64,000 nt of DNA. It comes from Bog-756 sp963756515. Its GTDB lineage: Bacteria > Actinomycetota > Acidimicrobiia > Acidimicrobiales > RAAP-2. This document shows, piece after piece, positions 57,292 to 64,000 of the stretch. Within the stretch, counting starts at the first letter, position 1, and each line of letters opens with the position of its first letter. The stretch spans positions 248,001-312,000 of the forward strand of contig CAVWNV010000011.1 in assembly GCA_963756515.1 (NCBI GenBank). Direction: 5' to 3'. The notes under the pieces are model-generated. The model was not told the origin of the DNA. It was given only the letters and a program-made list of their open reading frames with translations, and did no database searches. Made by a program: the position numbers and the translations under genes.

Positions 57292-59451
57292 ATGGCTCGC
57301 CCTCCCACGGCGGCGCCCGCCCGGGCCGGACGGTTCTCCTGCGTGGTGGACGACCAACCGCGCTTCCATCTCGATGCCCTGCGGTGGTTCGCCACGCTGA
57401 CCGAAGCCGCCGGCGTCGACGTCGACGATCTGGTCGTCCACGTGGTCGGACCGGACTCGTCCGAGCCGCTCGACTACCTCAGGGCCCGGGGCGTCGCCAT
57501 CCGGACCGTCGATGCCTTCGATCCCCGCTCTCCCCACTGCAACAAGATCTCGGCCGCCCTGAGCCTGGCCGAGGAAACCGTGGACGGCATGGCCGTCCTG
57601 TGCGACACGGACCTCGCCGTCCTCGATGATCCCCGACGACTGACGGTCCCGGCCGACGGCATCGCCGGCAAGCCGGTGGACGCACCCGTCCCACCGCTCG
57701 AGGTGCTGGTCGACATCTTCGGTGCCGCCGGCCTCGAGCTCCCGCCGCTCGTCCCCCTCCCCTGGGAACCCGACAGCCGGACGGTGAGGGGGAACAACAA
57801 CGGGGGCCTGTACCTCGTCCCCGGGGTGCTCCTGTCCACGGTGGCGTCGTCGTGGTGCCACTGGGCCCGGTGGCTCCTCGAGCGACGCCAGCTCCTGGGA
57901 ACGTGGACGGTCTACCTCGACCAGGTGGCCATGGCCCTCGGCCTGGCGGCCGAGCACCTCGGCTCCGACCGCCTCGACGTCCGGTGGAACACGCCCACTC
58001 ACGATCCGACCCGGATACCGCCCGACGCACCCCGTCCGGCCATCATCCATTACCACCAGGAGGTCGACGCCAACGGGCGGATCCGCTCCACCGGCCAGGC
58101 GTCGATCGACGGGCAGGTGGAGGCGGCCAACCGGGCCATCGACGAAGTCTGGGCTGAGGCCGCACCGGAACTGACCCTCCGGCGGTGGCTCCAGGCCGAC
58201 CACGCCACCGGCCAATCCGACGGCCACGCCGGCGACCACGCCACCGGCCAATCCGACGGCCACGCCGGCGACCACGCCGGCGACGGACGGGACGGGGATG
58301 CAGTGGTGGCGGCCCTCGAGGAGATGATCGGACCCACCACCGTCCTCGAGTTCGGTCCCGACGGGAAGGCCTTGGACCGGCCGGGCCAGCACCACGCCGG
58401 GCCGGGTGATCTCATCATCAGCCGCGGCGCGCTGGTCCACCTATGGCGACGCGCCGACTATCTCGCCATGGTCGAGGCGCTGTGGCAGGCCACCGGACGG
58501 TGTCTGGTGGTCTCGGGCCCCGAGGTTCCGAGCCCGGACCGACCCGGCCTCCACGTTCACGAGCCGCTGTCCGCCACCCTCCGACGGGTGGCGCCCGACG
58601 CCGAGGTGTACCCGCTCGGCCCCGACGGTGGAACCGCCCTGTTCGTCGCCCTCAGACCTCCGACCCACCGACACGGCCGTGACTTCTCGGCCGCCACGCT
58701 GGCCCCCCTGGTCGACCGCCATCCCGATCCGCTGTCGCTGATCGCCCTCCGGCTCCAGGCCCGCGACACGACCGGTTTCTATCCCGACCACGCTCCCCGC
58801 CTGTGGGAGTACCCGGTGGTGGCCACCCTGATCACCGATCATCTGGCCCCGGGCAGCCGCGTCATGGACGTCGGCGCCGGCGTCACACCCCTTCCTCCCT
58901 ATCTCACCAGTCGTGGCTACGTGGTCGACACCGTCGACCCCTCCTCCACGGTCCGGGACTGGTCCACCCGGGCGGAGTGGAACGAGTGGGGCTTCCTCGA
59001 CTACGGCGCCGCCGGTCTGGCCCACCGCTCGTGGAACTCCACCCTTGGCCACGTTCCCCTCGATCCACCGTTCGACGGGGTGTACTCGGTGAGTGTGATC
59101 GAACACATGCCCGCCGACGACCGCCGGGCCCTGCTGGCCGACATGGCCGCCCGGACCAGACCCGACGGACTGGTGGTCCTGACCATCGACCTGGTCCGGG
59201 GAGCGGACGACCTCTGGAACCGCAACCTCGGCGTGCAGGTCGAGGATCCGACCCGCCACGGCACGTTCCAGGACGTCATCGACGAGAGTGCCGCCGTGGG
59301 TCTCCGACTGGTCCGTCGCGACACGGTCCGAGAGTGGGGCGACGTGGACGTCGACATCGGGCTGCTGGCCCTGCGGAGGACGCCGGGGCCGGCTCCGGAC
59401 CGCCGGCCCGGCCGCGACCTACGGTCGATCGTCCGCCGGCTGAGGGGCTGA
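57292..59451 (+). CDS. Two-domain glycosyltransferase-like and methyltransferase protein
   Basis: A 719-residue soluble protein. The N-terminal half (to about 300) looks like a GT-A nucleotide-sugar enzyme: FSCVVDDQPRFHLDAL, PHCNKISAALSLAEE, CDTDLAVLDDP (a DxD motif) and NNNGGLYLVPG. A repeat-rich linker (about 303-332) leads to the C-terminal half, with the class I methyltransferase motif VMDVGAGVTPLPPYLTSRGY at about 525 and FDGVYSVSVIEHMP. ATG 57292 follows AGGACAGG. The last 33 bases overlap the convergent acyltransferase gene. It probably builds and methylates a sugar unit of the surface glycan. Confidence 0.75.
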   Translation: MARPPTAAPARAGRFSCVVDDQPRFHLDALRWFATLTEAAGVDVDDLVVHVVGPDSSEPLDYLRARGVAIRTVDAFDPRSPHCNKISAALSLAEETVDGMAVLCDTDLAVLDDPRRLTVPADGIAGKPVDAPVPPLEVLVDIFGAAGLELPPLVPLPWEPDSRTVRGNNNGGLYLVPGVLLSTVASSWCHWARWLLERRQLLGTWTVYLDQVAMALGLAAEHLGSDRLDVRWNTPTHDPTRIPPDAPRPAIIHYHQEVDANGRIRSTGQASIDGQVEAANRAIDEVWAEAAPELTLRRWLQADHATGQSDGHAGDHATGQSDGHAGDHAGDGRDGDAVVAALEEMIGPTTVLEFGPDGKALDRPGQHHAGPGDLIISRGALVHLWRRADYLAMVEALWQATGRCLVVSGPEVPSPDRPGLHVHEPLSATLRRVAPDAEVYPLGPDGGTALFVALRPPTHRHGRDFSAATLAPLVDRHPDPLSLIALRLQARDTTGFYPDHAPRLWEYPVVATLITDHLAPGSRVMDVGAGVTPLPPYLTSRGYVVDTVDPSSTVRDWSTRAEWNEWGFLDYGAAGLAHRSWNSTLGHVPLDPPFDGVYSVSVIEHMPADDRRALLADMAARTRPDGLVVLTIDLVRGADDLWNRNLGVQVEDPTRHGTFQDVIDESAAVGLRLVRRDTVREWGDVDVDIGLLALRRTPGPAPDRRPGRDLRSIVRRLRG
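58198..58269 (+). repeat. 36-bp tandem repeat encoding an inter-domain linker
   Basis: Two exact 36-base copies encode DHATGQSDGHAG twice, followed by a partial copy (DHAGDG). The array separates the glycosyltransferase-like and methyltransferase halves of the host protein and keeps frame, so copy-number change would only alter linker length. Confidence 0.9.
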
Positions 59452-60873
59452 GTCCACCTCCGCCGCAGACGGTTCACCGGTCCGTGACGCGTGTGCGACC
59501 GGCGCCACATCCGGTCCGGATGGCTTCCCGACATGCCGGGCCGGACCGTCCCACCAACTGATCCGGTCCTTCAACAGGAGGAGGGGCCGCTCCAGCCCGA
59601 AGTAACTGGCCGAGGCGATGAGGACGGTCACCGCCAGTACCAGGCCGGCCAGCATCCAGTAGGAGATGTGCCCGGCATCCCAGCCCGTCCACTGGTCCAC
59701 CTCGCTGATGAGGTCCAGATGCCACAGATAGATGCCGTACGAGATCACGCCCAGACTGGCCATGGGCCAGGACCGCAGGAATCTCCGTATCAGCGATCGA
59801 TCCTGGGGGCCGAAGACGGCCGGCAGGAGCAGGAGGAACGCGAACAGTCCGTAGAGGGCCTGGCGTTCGAGATTCACCCGGGGGATGACGAAGTAGAAGA
59901 TGTCGTGGTCGGTCACCACGTGGGAGACGGCCACGAAGGCCAGCCCGGCACCGATCCAGCTGACCCAGGGCATGAGCCGATGACGGAGCCAGGCCGGCTC
60001 GTTGCCGTGCTCGGCGAACCAGACACTGGTCACGGCCAGCAGCATGCCCAGCGCGAACATGTCGAGGTAGGCCGGGAGCCAGTCGATCATCAGGGTGGCC
60101 AAGGGCGGGTTGGTGGCACAGTGCGGAGCGCAGATGGACACGAACTTTCCGTCCTTCACCGTGAGCAGTGGGAGGTGGAGGATCCAGTACCGGAACCCGA
60201 AGCTGACGGCGTACAGCACACCCAGTCCGATCAACTCGCGGACCAGCTGATTCTTCGGCGAGTGGCGACGGTAGGCGATGGCGGCGGCGTAGAACGGGAG
60301 CACGACGTAGAAGCTCATCTCCGTGCACAGTGACCACGCCTGGGTGATGCCGTCGAAGACCTGGGTGGGGAAGTAGATCTGCAGGAAGAAGTAGTGGGCC
60401 ACGAACCCCTGCCAGCCGGCGCCCACGGAGACGGCGTGCACCATGTAGGTCAGCACGGTCAGCGCCAACCAGTACGCCGGGACGATGCGCAACAGGCGCC
60501 GCTCCCAGAACCTGCGCCGGTTGGGCGCGGTTCGACCGGTCAGGTGCGAGACGGCAAAGGGGCGGTAGAGGAGGAAGCCCGAGATCAGGAAGAACACGGA
60601 CACCCCGATCTCCAGCCTGCTGGTGTACGCCCCCAGGCTCGACCGGGAGGTGAAGCCGGACACCCAGGCGGTGTGCAGCAGGAGCACGGACACGGCCGCG
60701 ATGGCGCGTAGACCGTCGAAGCAGGCGAAGTGTCGGGGCTGCCTCACCACCGGCTCGGACGCCCGGTCCCCCACCGACGCATCGGCCACTTCGGTTACGT
60801 CGGGCACGTCGGAGACGTCGACCTCTGGAGATGACTCGGGGTCTCCGATGCCCAGGTCGGTCTCGTGGGTCAC
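59419..60873 (-). CDS. Acyltransferase-3 family membrane protein
   Basis: GTG 60873, eight bases after GAGGA, gives 484 residues; a longer frame to 61149 would cross the divergent promoter. Motifs: FACFDGLRAIAAVSVLLLHTAW, IGVSVFFLISGFLLYRPF, SLCTEMSFYVVLPFY and YGIYLWHLD. An acidic Asp/Val/Glu tail precedes the first helix. There is no SGNH domain. It is the fourth acyltransferase-3 of the window, divergent from the GT-C-like gene at 61077 and overlapping the end of the gene at 57292. Confidence 0.87.
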   Translation of the reverse strand: MTHETDLGIGDPESSPEVDVSDVPDVTEVADASVGDRASEPVVRQPRHFACFDGLRAIAAVSVLLLHTAWVSGFTSRSSLGAYTSRLEIGVSVFFLISGFLLYRPFAVSHLTGRTAPNRRRFWERRLLRIVPAYWLALTVLTYMVHAVSVGAGWQGFVAHYFFLQIYFPTQVFDGITQAWSLCTEMSFYVVLPFYAAAIAYRRHSPKNQLVRELIGLGVLYAVSFGFRYWILHLPLLTVKDGKFVSICAPHCATNPPLATLMIDWLPAYLDMFALGMLLAVTSVWFAEHGNEPAWLRHRLMPWVSWIGAGLAFVAVSHVVTDHDIFYFVIPRVNLERQALYGLFAFLLLLPAVFGPQDRSLIRRFLRSWPMASLGVISYGIYLWHLDLISEVDQWTGWDAGHISYWMLAGLVLAVTVLIASASYFGLERPLLLLKDRISWWDGPARHVGKPSGPDVAPVAHASRTGEPSAAEVDSAPQPADDRP

Positions 60874-61032
60874 TGACGTTTCCTCTACTCGGGCTCGGTT
60901 CGTGATCGGCGAGGAGCTTCGGGGATCGTGATGAGCGGGTGCCCCCGGCCCCGTCACCAAGTTTGGCACGTCGGACCGGTGTGCGTCTCCACGGCATTCG
61001 GCCGCCGGCACCCCTCCCCCGGGGACAGTTAC

Positions 61033-61038
61033 TACCCT
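61033..61038 (+). promoter_or_regulatory. -10 box TACCCT of the GT-C-like gene
   Basis: TACCCT 39 bases before GTG 61077, giving a short leader with the ribosome-binding site GAGGGG. Confidence 0.35.
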
Positions 61039-61076
61039 GTGGGGTCGACGCGTCGGGCGAGAGGGGATGGGAACAC

Positions 61077-63332
61077 GTGACACTCGGGCGGTATGTGGAG
61101 GGCATGGTGTTGATCGCCGTCGCCCTGGCCCCCATGGGTGCGGCGGCATTCGTGTGGCGGAGGAACCTGCTGCCCGGATGGGACGGGCCGACGGCCCGTC
61201 TGGCCGAGATCGTCCTCGGCGTCGCCTCCGTCATCGTTCTGTCCGAGGTGCTCGGGTCCATCCACCTGTTCCGCCTGGCGGAAGTGACGCCGACGCTGGC
61301 GATCGTCGGGGCGGCCGGGTGGTACGTCGGCAAACGACGGGCGGACCGGGTCCCGGCCCCAGCCGAAGGCGCCGATCCACCGACGGCCGCAACCCCGGAA
61401 GAACCGCCAGCGGGAGACGAGACCGGCCCCGGGGCCATGGGGCGTGGCGCGTCGCTGGTGGCGGTGATGGCGGTGAGCGTGGTGGCCGCCGACTGGTTCA
61501 CCCGAACGGTCGACGCACTGCACCACGGAATGACCTCGACCGACACACTCTGGTACCACATGCCGTTCGCGGCCCGCTTCGTCCAGCAGGGTTCCATCAC
61601 CCCGCTGCACTTCGTCGACTCCGAGGCCGTGACCGTCTTCTTTCCGGCGTCGTCCGAGTTGGTCCATGCCCTCGGCATCGTGTTCATGGGCAACGACCTG
61701 CTGTCCCCACTCATCAACCTGGGCTGGGCCGCGCTGGCCCTCCTGGCCGGATGGTGTATCGGCCGGCCCTATGGCGTGGCACCGGTCACCATCTGCGGCG
61801 TGGCCGCACTGCTGGTCACTCCGGGCCTGGTCGCCACCCAGCCCGGCGGTGCCTACGACGACATCGTCGGCCTGGCGCTGCTCCTGTCGTGCGCGGCACT
61901 GCTCGTCACGGCCGCCCAAGGGGTCCAGTCCAACCGATGGGCCGGTCAGGCCATTGCCGCCCTGGCCGCCGGCCTGGCCATGGGCACGAAGTTCACCTTC
62001 GTGGCACCGGTGGGCGCGCTCACGGTCGGCATCTGGGTTCTGGCCCGTCGGGGCCGACGGTGGACCGAGACGGGGGTCTGGCTCCTGCTGGTCATCGTGA
62101 CCGGCGGGTTCTGGTATCTCCGCAACCTGATCATCGTGGGCAGTCCCCTCCCCTCGCTGCACGTCAAGCTCGGACCCGTCTCGCTGCCCAGTCCGCACGT
62201 AGCCACGCCGACGTCGACAGTCAGTCACTTCCTCCTGAAAGGGAGTGCGTGGCACCACTACCTGTTCCCCGGCCTCCGTCTCTCCTTCGGTCCCGTGTGG
62301 TGGGCGGTGCTCGGCCTGAGTGCGCTCGGCCTGATCCTCGGGGCCGCCACCGGGCCCGGGCGCATGGCCCGGATGCTCGCCTGGGTGGGCATCGTCAGCG
62401 GCGCGGCCTTTCTGGTCACCCCGCAGTACCTGGTGGTCCTGGGGGCGCCGGTCTTCTTCGTCGACAATGTTCGCTACGGCGATCCGGCCGTACTCCTCGG
62501 ACTGGTGCTCCTCCCGCTGGTTCCGCTCCTCCGGGGCCGTCGGCCGTCCTGGGGTCTGCTGGCCGCCTACGGGGGGATCGTGGTCCTGACCCAACTGGAC
62601 GGGACCATCTGGCCCACCACCATCCTGTCCCGGCGGTTCGGATTCCCCATCGGTGGGGTCGACTCGCTCGTCGGCCTGCTGTGCGGGGTGGCGGTGCTCG
62701 TGGTCGGGGTCGGGCTGTGGCTGGCCCGGGGGGACCGTGGCCGCTCGAAACAGGGGGCCCACTCGGACCGCGGGTCTGGCTCGGGACGCCGGCCCGGCGT
62801 CGTGGCCGTGACGGCCGTGACCATCGCCGTACTGGCGGCGGGCTTCGTCCTCCAGCGGTTCTACCTCGACCACCGCTACGCCAATGCCGACAACAGCGTC
62901 CTGACCAAGACCCTGCAGATCAGCAACGCCCGGATCGCCGTGGCCGGACTCTTCGGCACACTGCAGTACGAACTCTACGGGCAGGACCTCACCAACTTCG
63001 TCCAGTACGTCGGCCAGTCGCAGCCCGACCACGGGTTCGGCCTCGTTCCCACCTGCCAGCAGTGGAGGCGGGCCATCAACGCCGGCCACTACGACTACGT
63101 GGTGACCACCACCGGGCTGGTCCATCCACGACAGGACGTGAACGCCAAGCCCACCACCTACACCGTCTGGACCGGAACGGATCCGGCCGCCACGCTGGTG
63201 ACCCGGGCCGTCACCCAGGTGCGTGACGTGCCCTACTTCATCGGTTACTCCCTCTTCCGGATCGATGGGCACCTCGACCCCGGGACATGTCCGACCCCGG
63301 GGGCCACGGCCACCCACCCGGCCCCGGCCTGA
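61077..63332 (+). CDS. Large multi-pass membrane protein, GT-C-like glycosyltransferase candidate
   Basis: GTG 61077, with GAGAGGGG upstream, gives 751 residues; the longer frame from 60939 is rejected. About twelve helices are predicted, with a Pro/Ala-rich cytoplasmic loop near residue 100 and a C-terminal extracytoplasmic part of about 170 residues. The loop after the third or fourth helix reads TSTDTLWYHMPFAARFVQ, like the corresponding loop of the 24020 protein, and an acidic AYDDIVGLALL follows. These are GT-C-like features. The gene precedes a polyprenyl-phosphate-type GT2, which could make its donor. Confidence 0.6.
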   Translation: MTLGRYVEGMVLIAVALAPMGAAAFVWRRNLLPGWDGPTARLAEIVLGVASVIVLSEVLGSIHLFRLAEVTPTLAIVGAAGWYVGKRRADRVPAPAEGADPPTAATPEEPPAGDETGPGAMGRGASLVAVMAVSVVAADWFTRTVDALHHGMTSTDTLWYHMPFAARFVQQGSITPLHFVDSEAVTVFFPASSELVHALGIVFMGNDLLSPLINLGWAALALLAGWCIGRPYGVAPVTICGVAALLVTPGLVATQPGGAYDDIVGLALLLSCAALLVTAAQGVQSNRWAGQAIAALAAGLAMGTKFTFVAPVGALTVGIWVLARRGRRWTETGVWLLLVIVTGGFWYLRNLIIVGSPLPSLHVKLGPVSLPSPHVATPTSTVSHFLLKGSAWHHYLFPGLRLSFGPVWWAVLGLSALGLILGAATGPGRMARMLAWVGIVSGAAFLVTPQYLVVLGAPVFFVDNVRYGDPAVLLGLVLLPLVPLLRGRRPSWGLLAAYGGIVVLTQLDGTIWPTTILSRRFGFPIGGVDSLVGLLCGVAVLVVGVGLWLARGDRGRSKQGAHSDRGSGSGRRPGVVAVTAVTIAVLAAGFVLQRFYLDHRYANADNSVLTKTLQISNARIAVAGLFGTLQYELYGQDLTNFVQYVGQSQPDHGFGLVPTCQQWRRAINAGHYDYVVTTTGLVHPRQDVNAKPTTYTVWTGTDPAATLVTRAVTQVRDVPYFIGYSLFRIDGHLDPGTCPTPGATATHPAPA

Positions 63333-63406
63333 GCGCAGACCGGGGTCGGCGGCGGCCACCCGATCCGGCCGGCCATTTCCCCATAGCGCCTGGCCATCGG
63401 ACCGAG

Positions 63407-63412
63407 TACGCT
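63407..63412 (+). promoter_or_regulatory. -10 box TACGCT before the terminal GT2 gene
   Basis: TACGCT ends eight bases before ATG 63421, which opens a nine-codon ORF (63421-63450, MFMGESKSG). The real glycosyltransferase start, GTG 63467, is 16 bases after that ORF's stop. Confidence 0.4.
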
Positions 63413-63466
63413 GCTTGCTGATGTTCATGGGGGAGAGCAAGTCCGGCTGACCGCTGGGATGCCGAT

Positions 63467-64000
63467 GTGAAGTGCGAAACCTGGGGGCCGAGATCGACGC
63501 GCACAACCACCATCGACATCGCACTCCCGGTGCTCAACGAGCAGCGGTGTCTCGAGCGCAATGTGCGCAGCCTGTTGGCCAAGCTCCCCCTGCGGTCCGA
63601 GTACGCCTGGTCTATCTCCATCGTCGACAACGGGAGTACCGACGCGTCGTGGGAGATCGCGGCACGGATTGCGCAGACAGAGCCGAACGTCCGGGCCCTC
63701 CGGCTCGGGGAGCGCGGTCGCGGCCGGGCCCTCAAGGCGGCCTGGATGACCAGTTCGGCCGACATCGTCGCCTACATGGACATCGACCTGTCCACCGACC
63801 TGGCCGCTCTGGGACCGTTGGTCGATGCGATCGCCGGTGGTGGTGCCGACATCGCCATCGGCTCGCGCCTGGCCCCCGACTCCCAGGTCACTCGTAGCGC
63901 CCGACGCGAGGTCATCTCCCATATCTACAACCTGATCGCCAGGGCCATGCTGCGGTACACGGTCAGAGACGCCCAATGCGGGTTCAAGGCCGTCAGTCGT
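63467..64000 (+). CDS. GT2 glycosyltransferase, polyprenyl-phosphate type (partial, runs off the window)
   Basis: The frame opens after a stop at 63419 and the only start before the conserved core is GTG 63467; 178 codons are seen. The GT-A domain has IDIALPVLNEQRCLERNV, IVDNGSTDASWE and the DxD-like YMDIDLSTD, then IGSRLAPDSQVTRSARRE and VRDAQCGFKAVSR. This pattern fits dolichyl/polyprenyl-phosphate mannose or glucose synthases (DPM1/ALG5 type), which load sugar onto a lipid carrier on the cytoplasmic side. It would supply donors for the GT-C-like proteins and GtrA nearby. Confidence 0.85.
   Translation, partial: MKCETWGPRSTRTTTIDIALPVLNEQRCLERNVRSLLAKLPLRSEYAWSISIVDNGSTDASWEIAARIAQTEPNVRALRLGERGRGRALKAAWMTSSADIVAYMDIDLSTDLAALGPLVDAIAGGGADIAIGSRLAPDSQVTRSARREVISHIYNLIARAMLRYTVRDAQCGFKAVSR

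Overview
The window is a high-GC stretch of bacterial chromosome, most likely from an actinobacterium and probably class Acidimicrobiia (inference). Evidence: dense GC-rich genes on both strands; the minute ribosomal proteins bS22 and bL37, known from Actinobacteria; the order metG-tatD-(cell-wall gene)-rsmA-ispE; a flavin/F420-type LLM oxidoreductase; and many genes whose -10 box (TAnnnT) lies only 5 to 10 bases before the start codon, as expected for leaderless transcription. No phage, insertion sequence, CRISPR array or rRNA was seen.

1-5150: the end of an operon for type IV pilin-like surface proteins (partial protein, prepilin, and a giant PilX-like protein with five fibronectin type III domains), joined by ATGA overlaps. 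5229-23803: housekeeping genes: typA, tRNA-Gln, a two-component system, bS22, ispE/rsmA/rlpA-like on the minus strand behind a structured leader, tatD, metG, a NUDIX hydrolase, msrA, rsmI, a DUF192 protein, bL37, a phosphodiesterase, a protein of unknown function, adenosine kinase, an M1 aminopeptidase and a GDT1-type transporter.

24020-34289: first half of a cell-surface glycan region: GT-C-like membrane proteins, acyltransferases, GT2-methyltransferase fusion, and a compact operon of GT4, methyltransferase and alpha/alpha-toroid protein. 34425-40701: metal transport (an Nramp-like permease beside a membrane-free MgtE-type sensor protein), an acyl-CoA dehydrogenase, and an MFS exporter under a MarR repressor with an obvious operator. 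40781-47693: an SGNH-type acyltransferase, an Nfu protein, and an operon of LLM oxidoreductase, thiolase, KAS III and nucleotidyltransferase.

47785-64000: second half of the surface-glycan region: two acyltransferases, two paralogous large membrane proteins (49314 and 55124), a PTPS-related membrane protein, GtrA, a frameshifted 2OG-Fe(II) oxygenase, a glycosyltransferase-methyltransferase protein, another GT-C-like protein and the start of a polyprenyl-phosphate type GT2 that runs off the end. Together these could build, flip, O-acylate and methylate an envelope polysaccharide, but no substrate can be read from the sequence.
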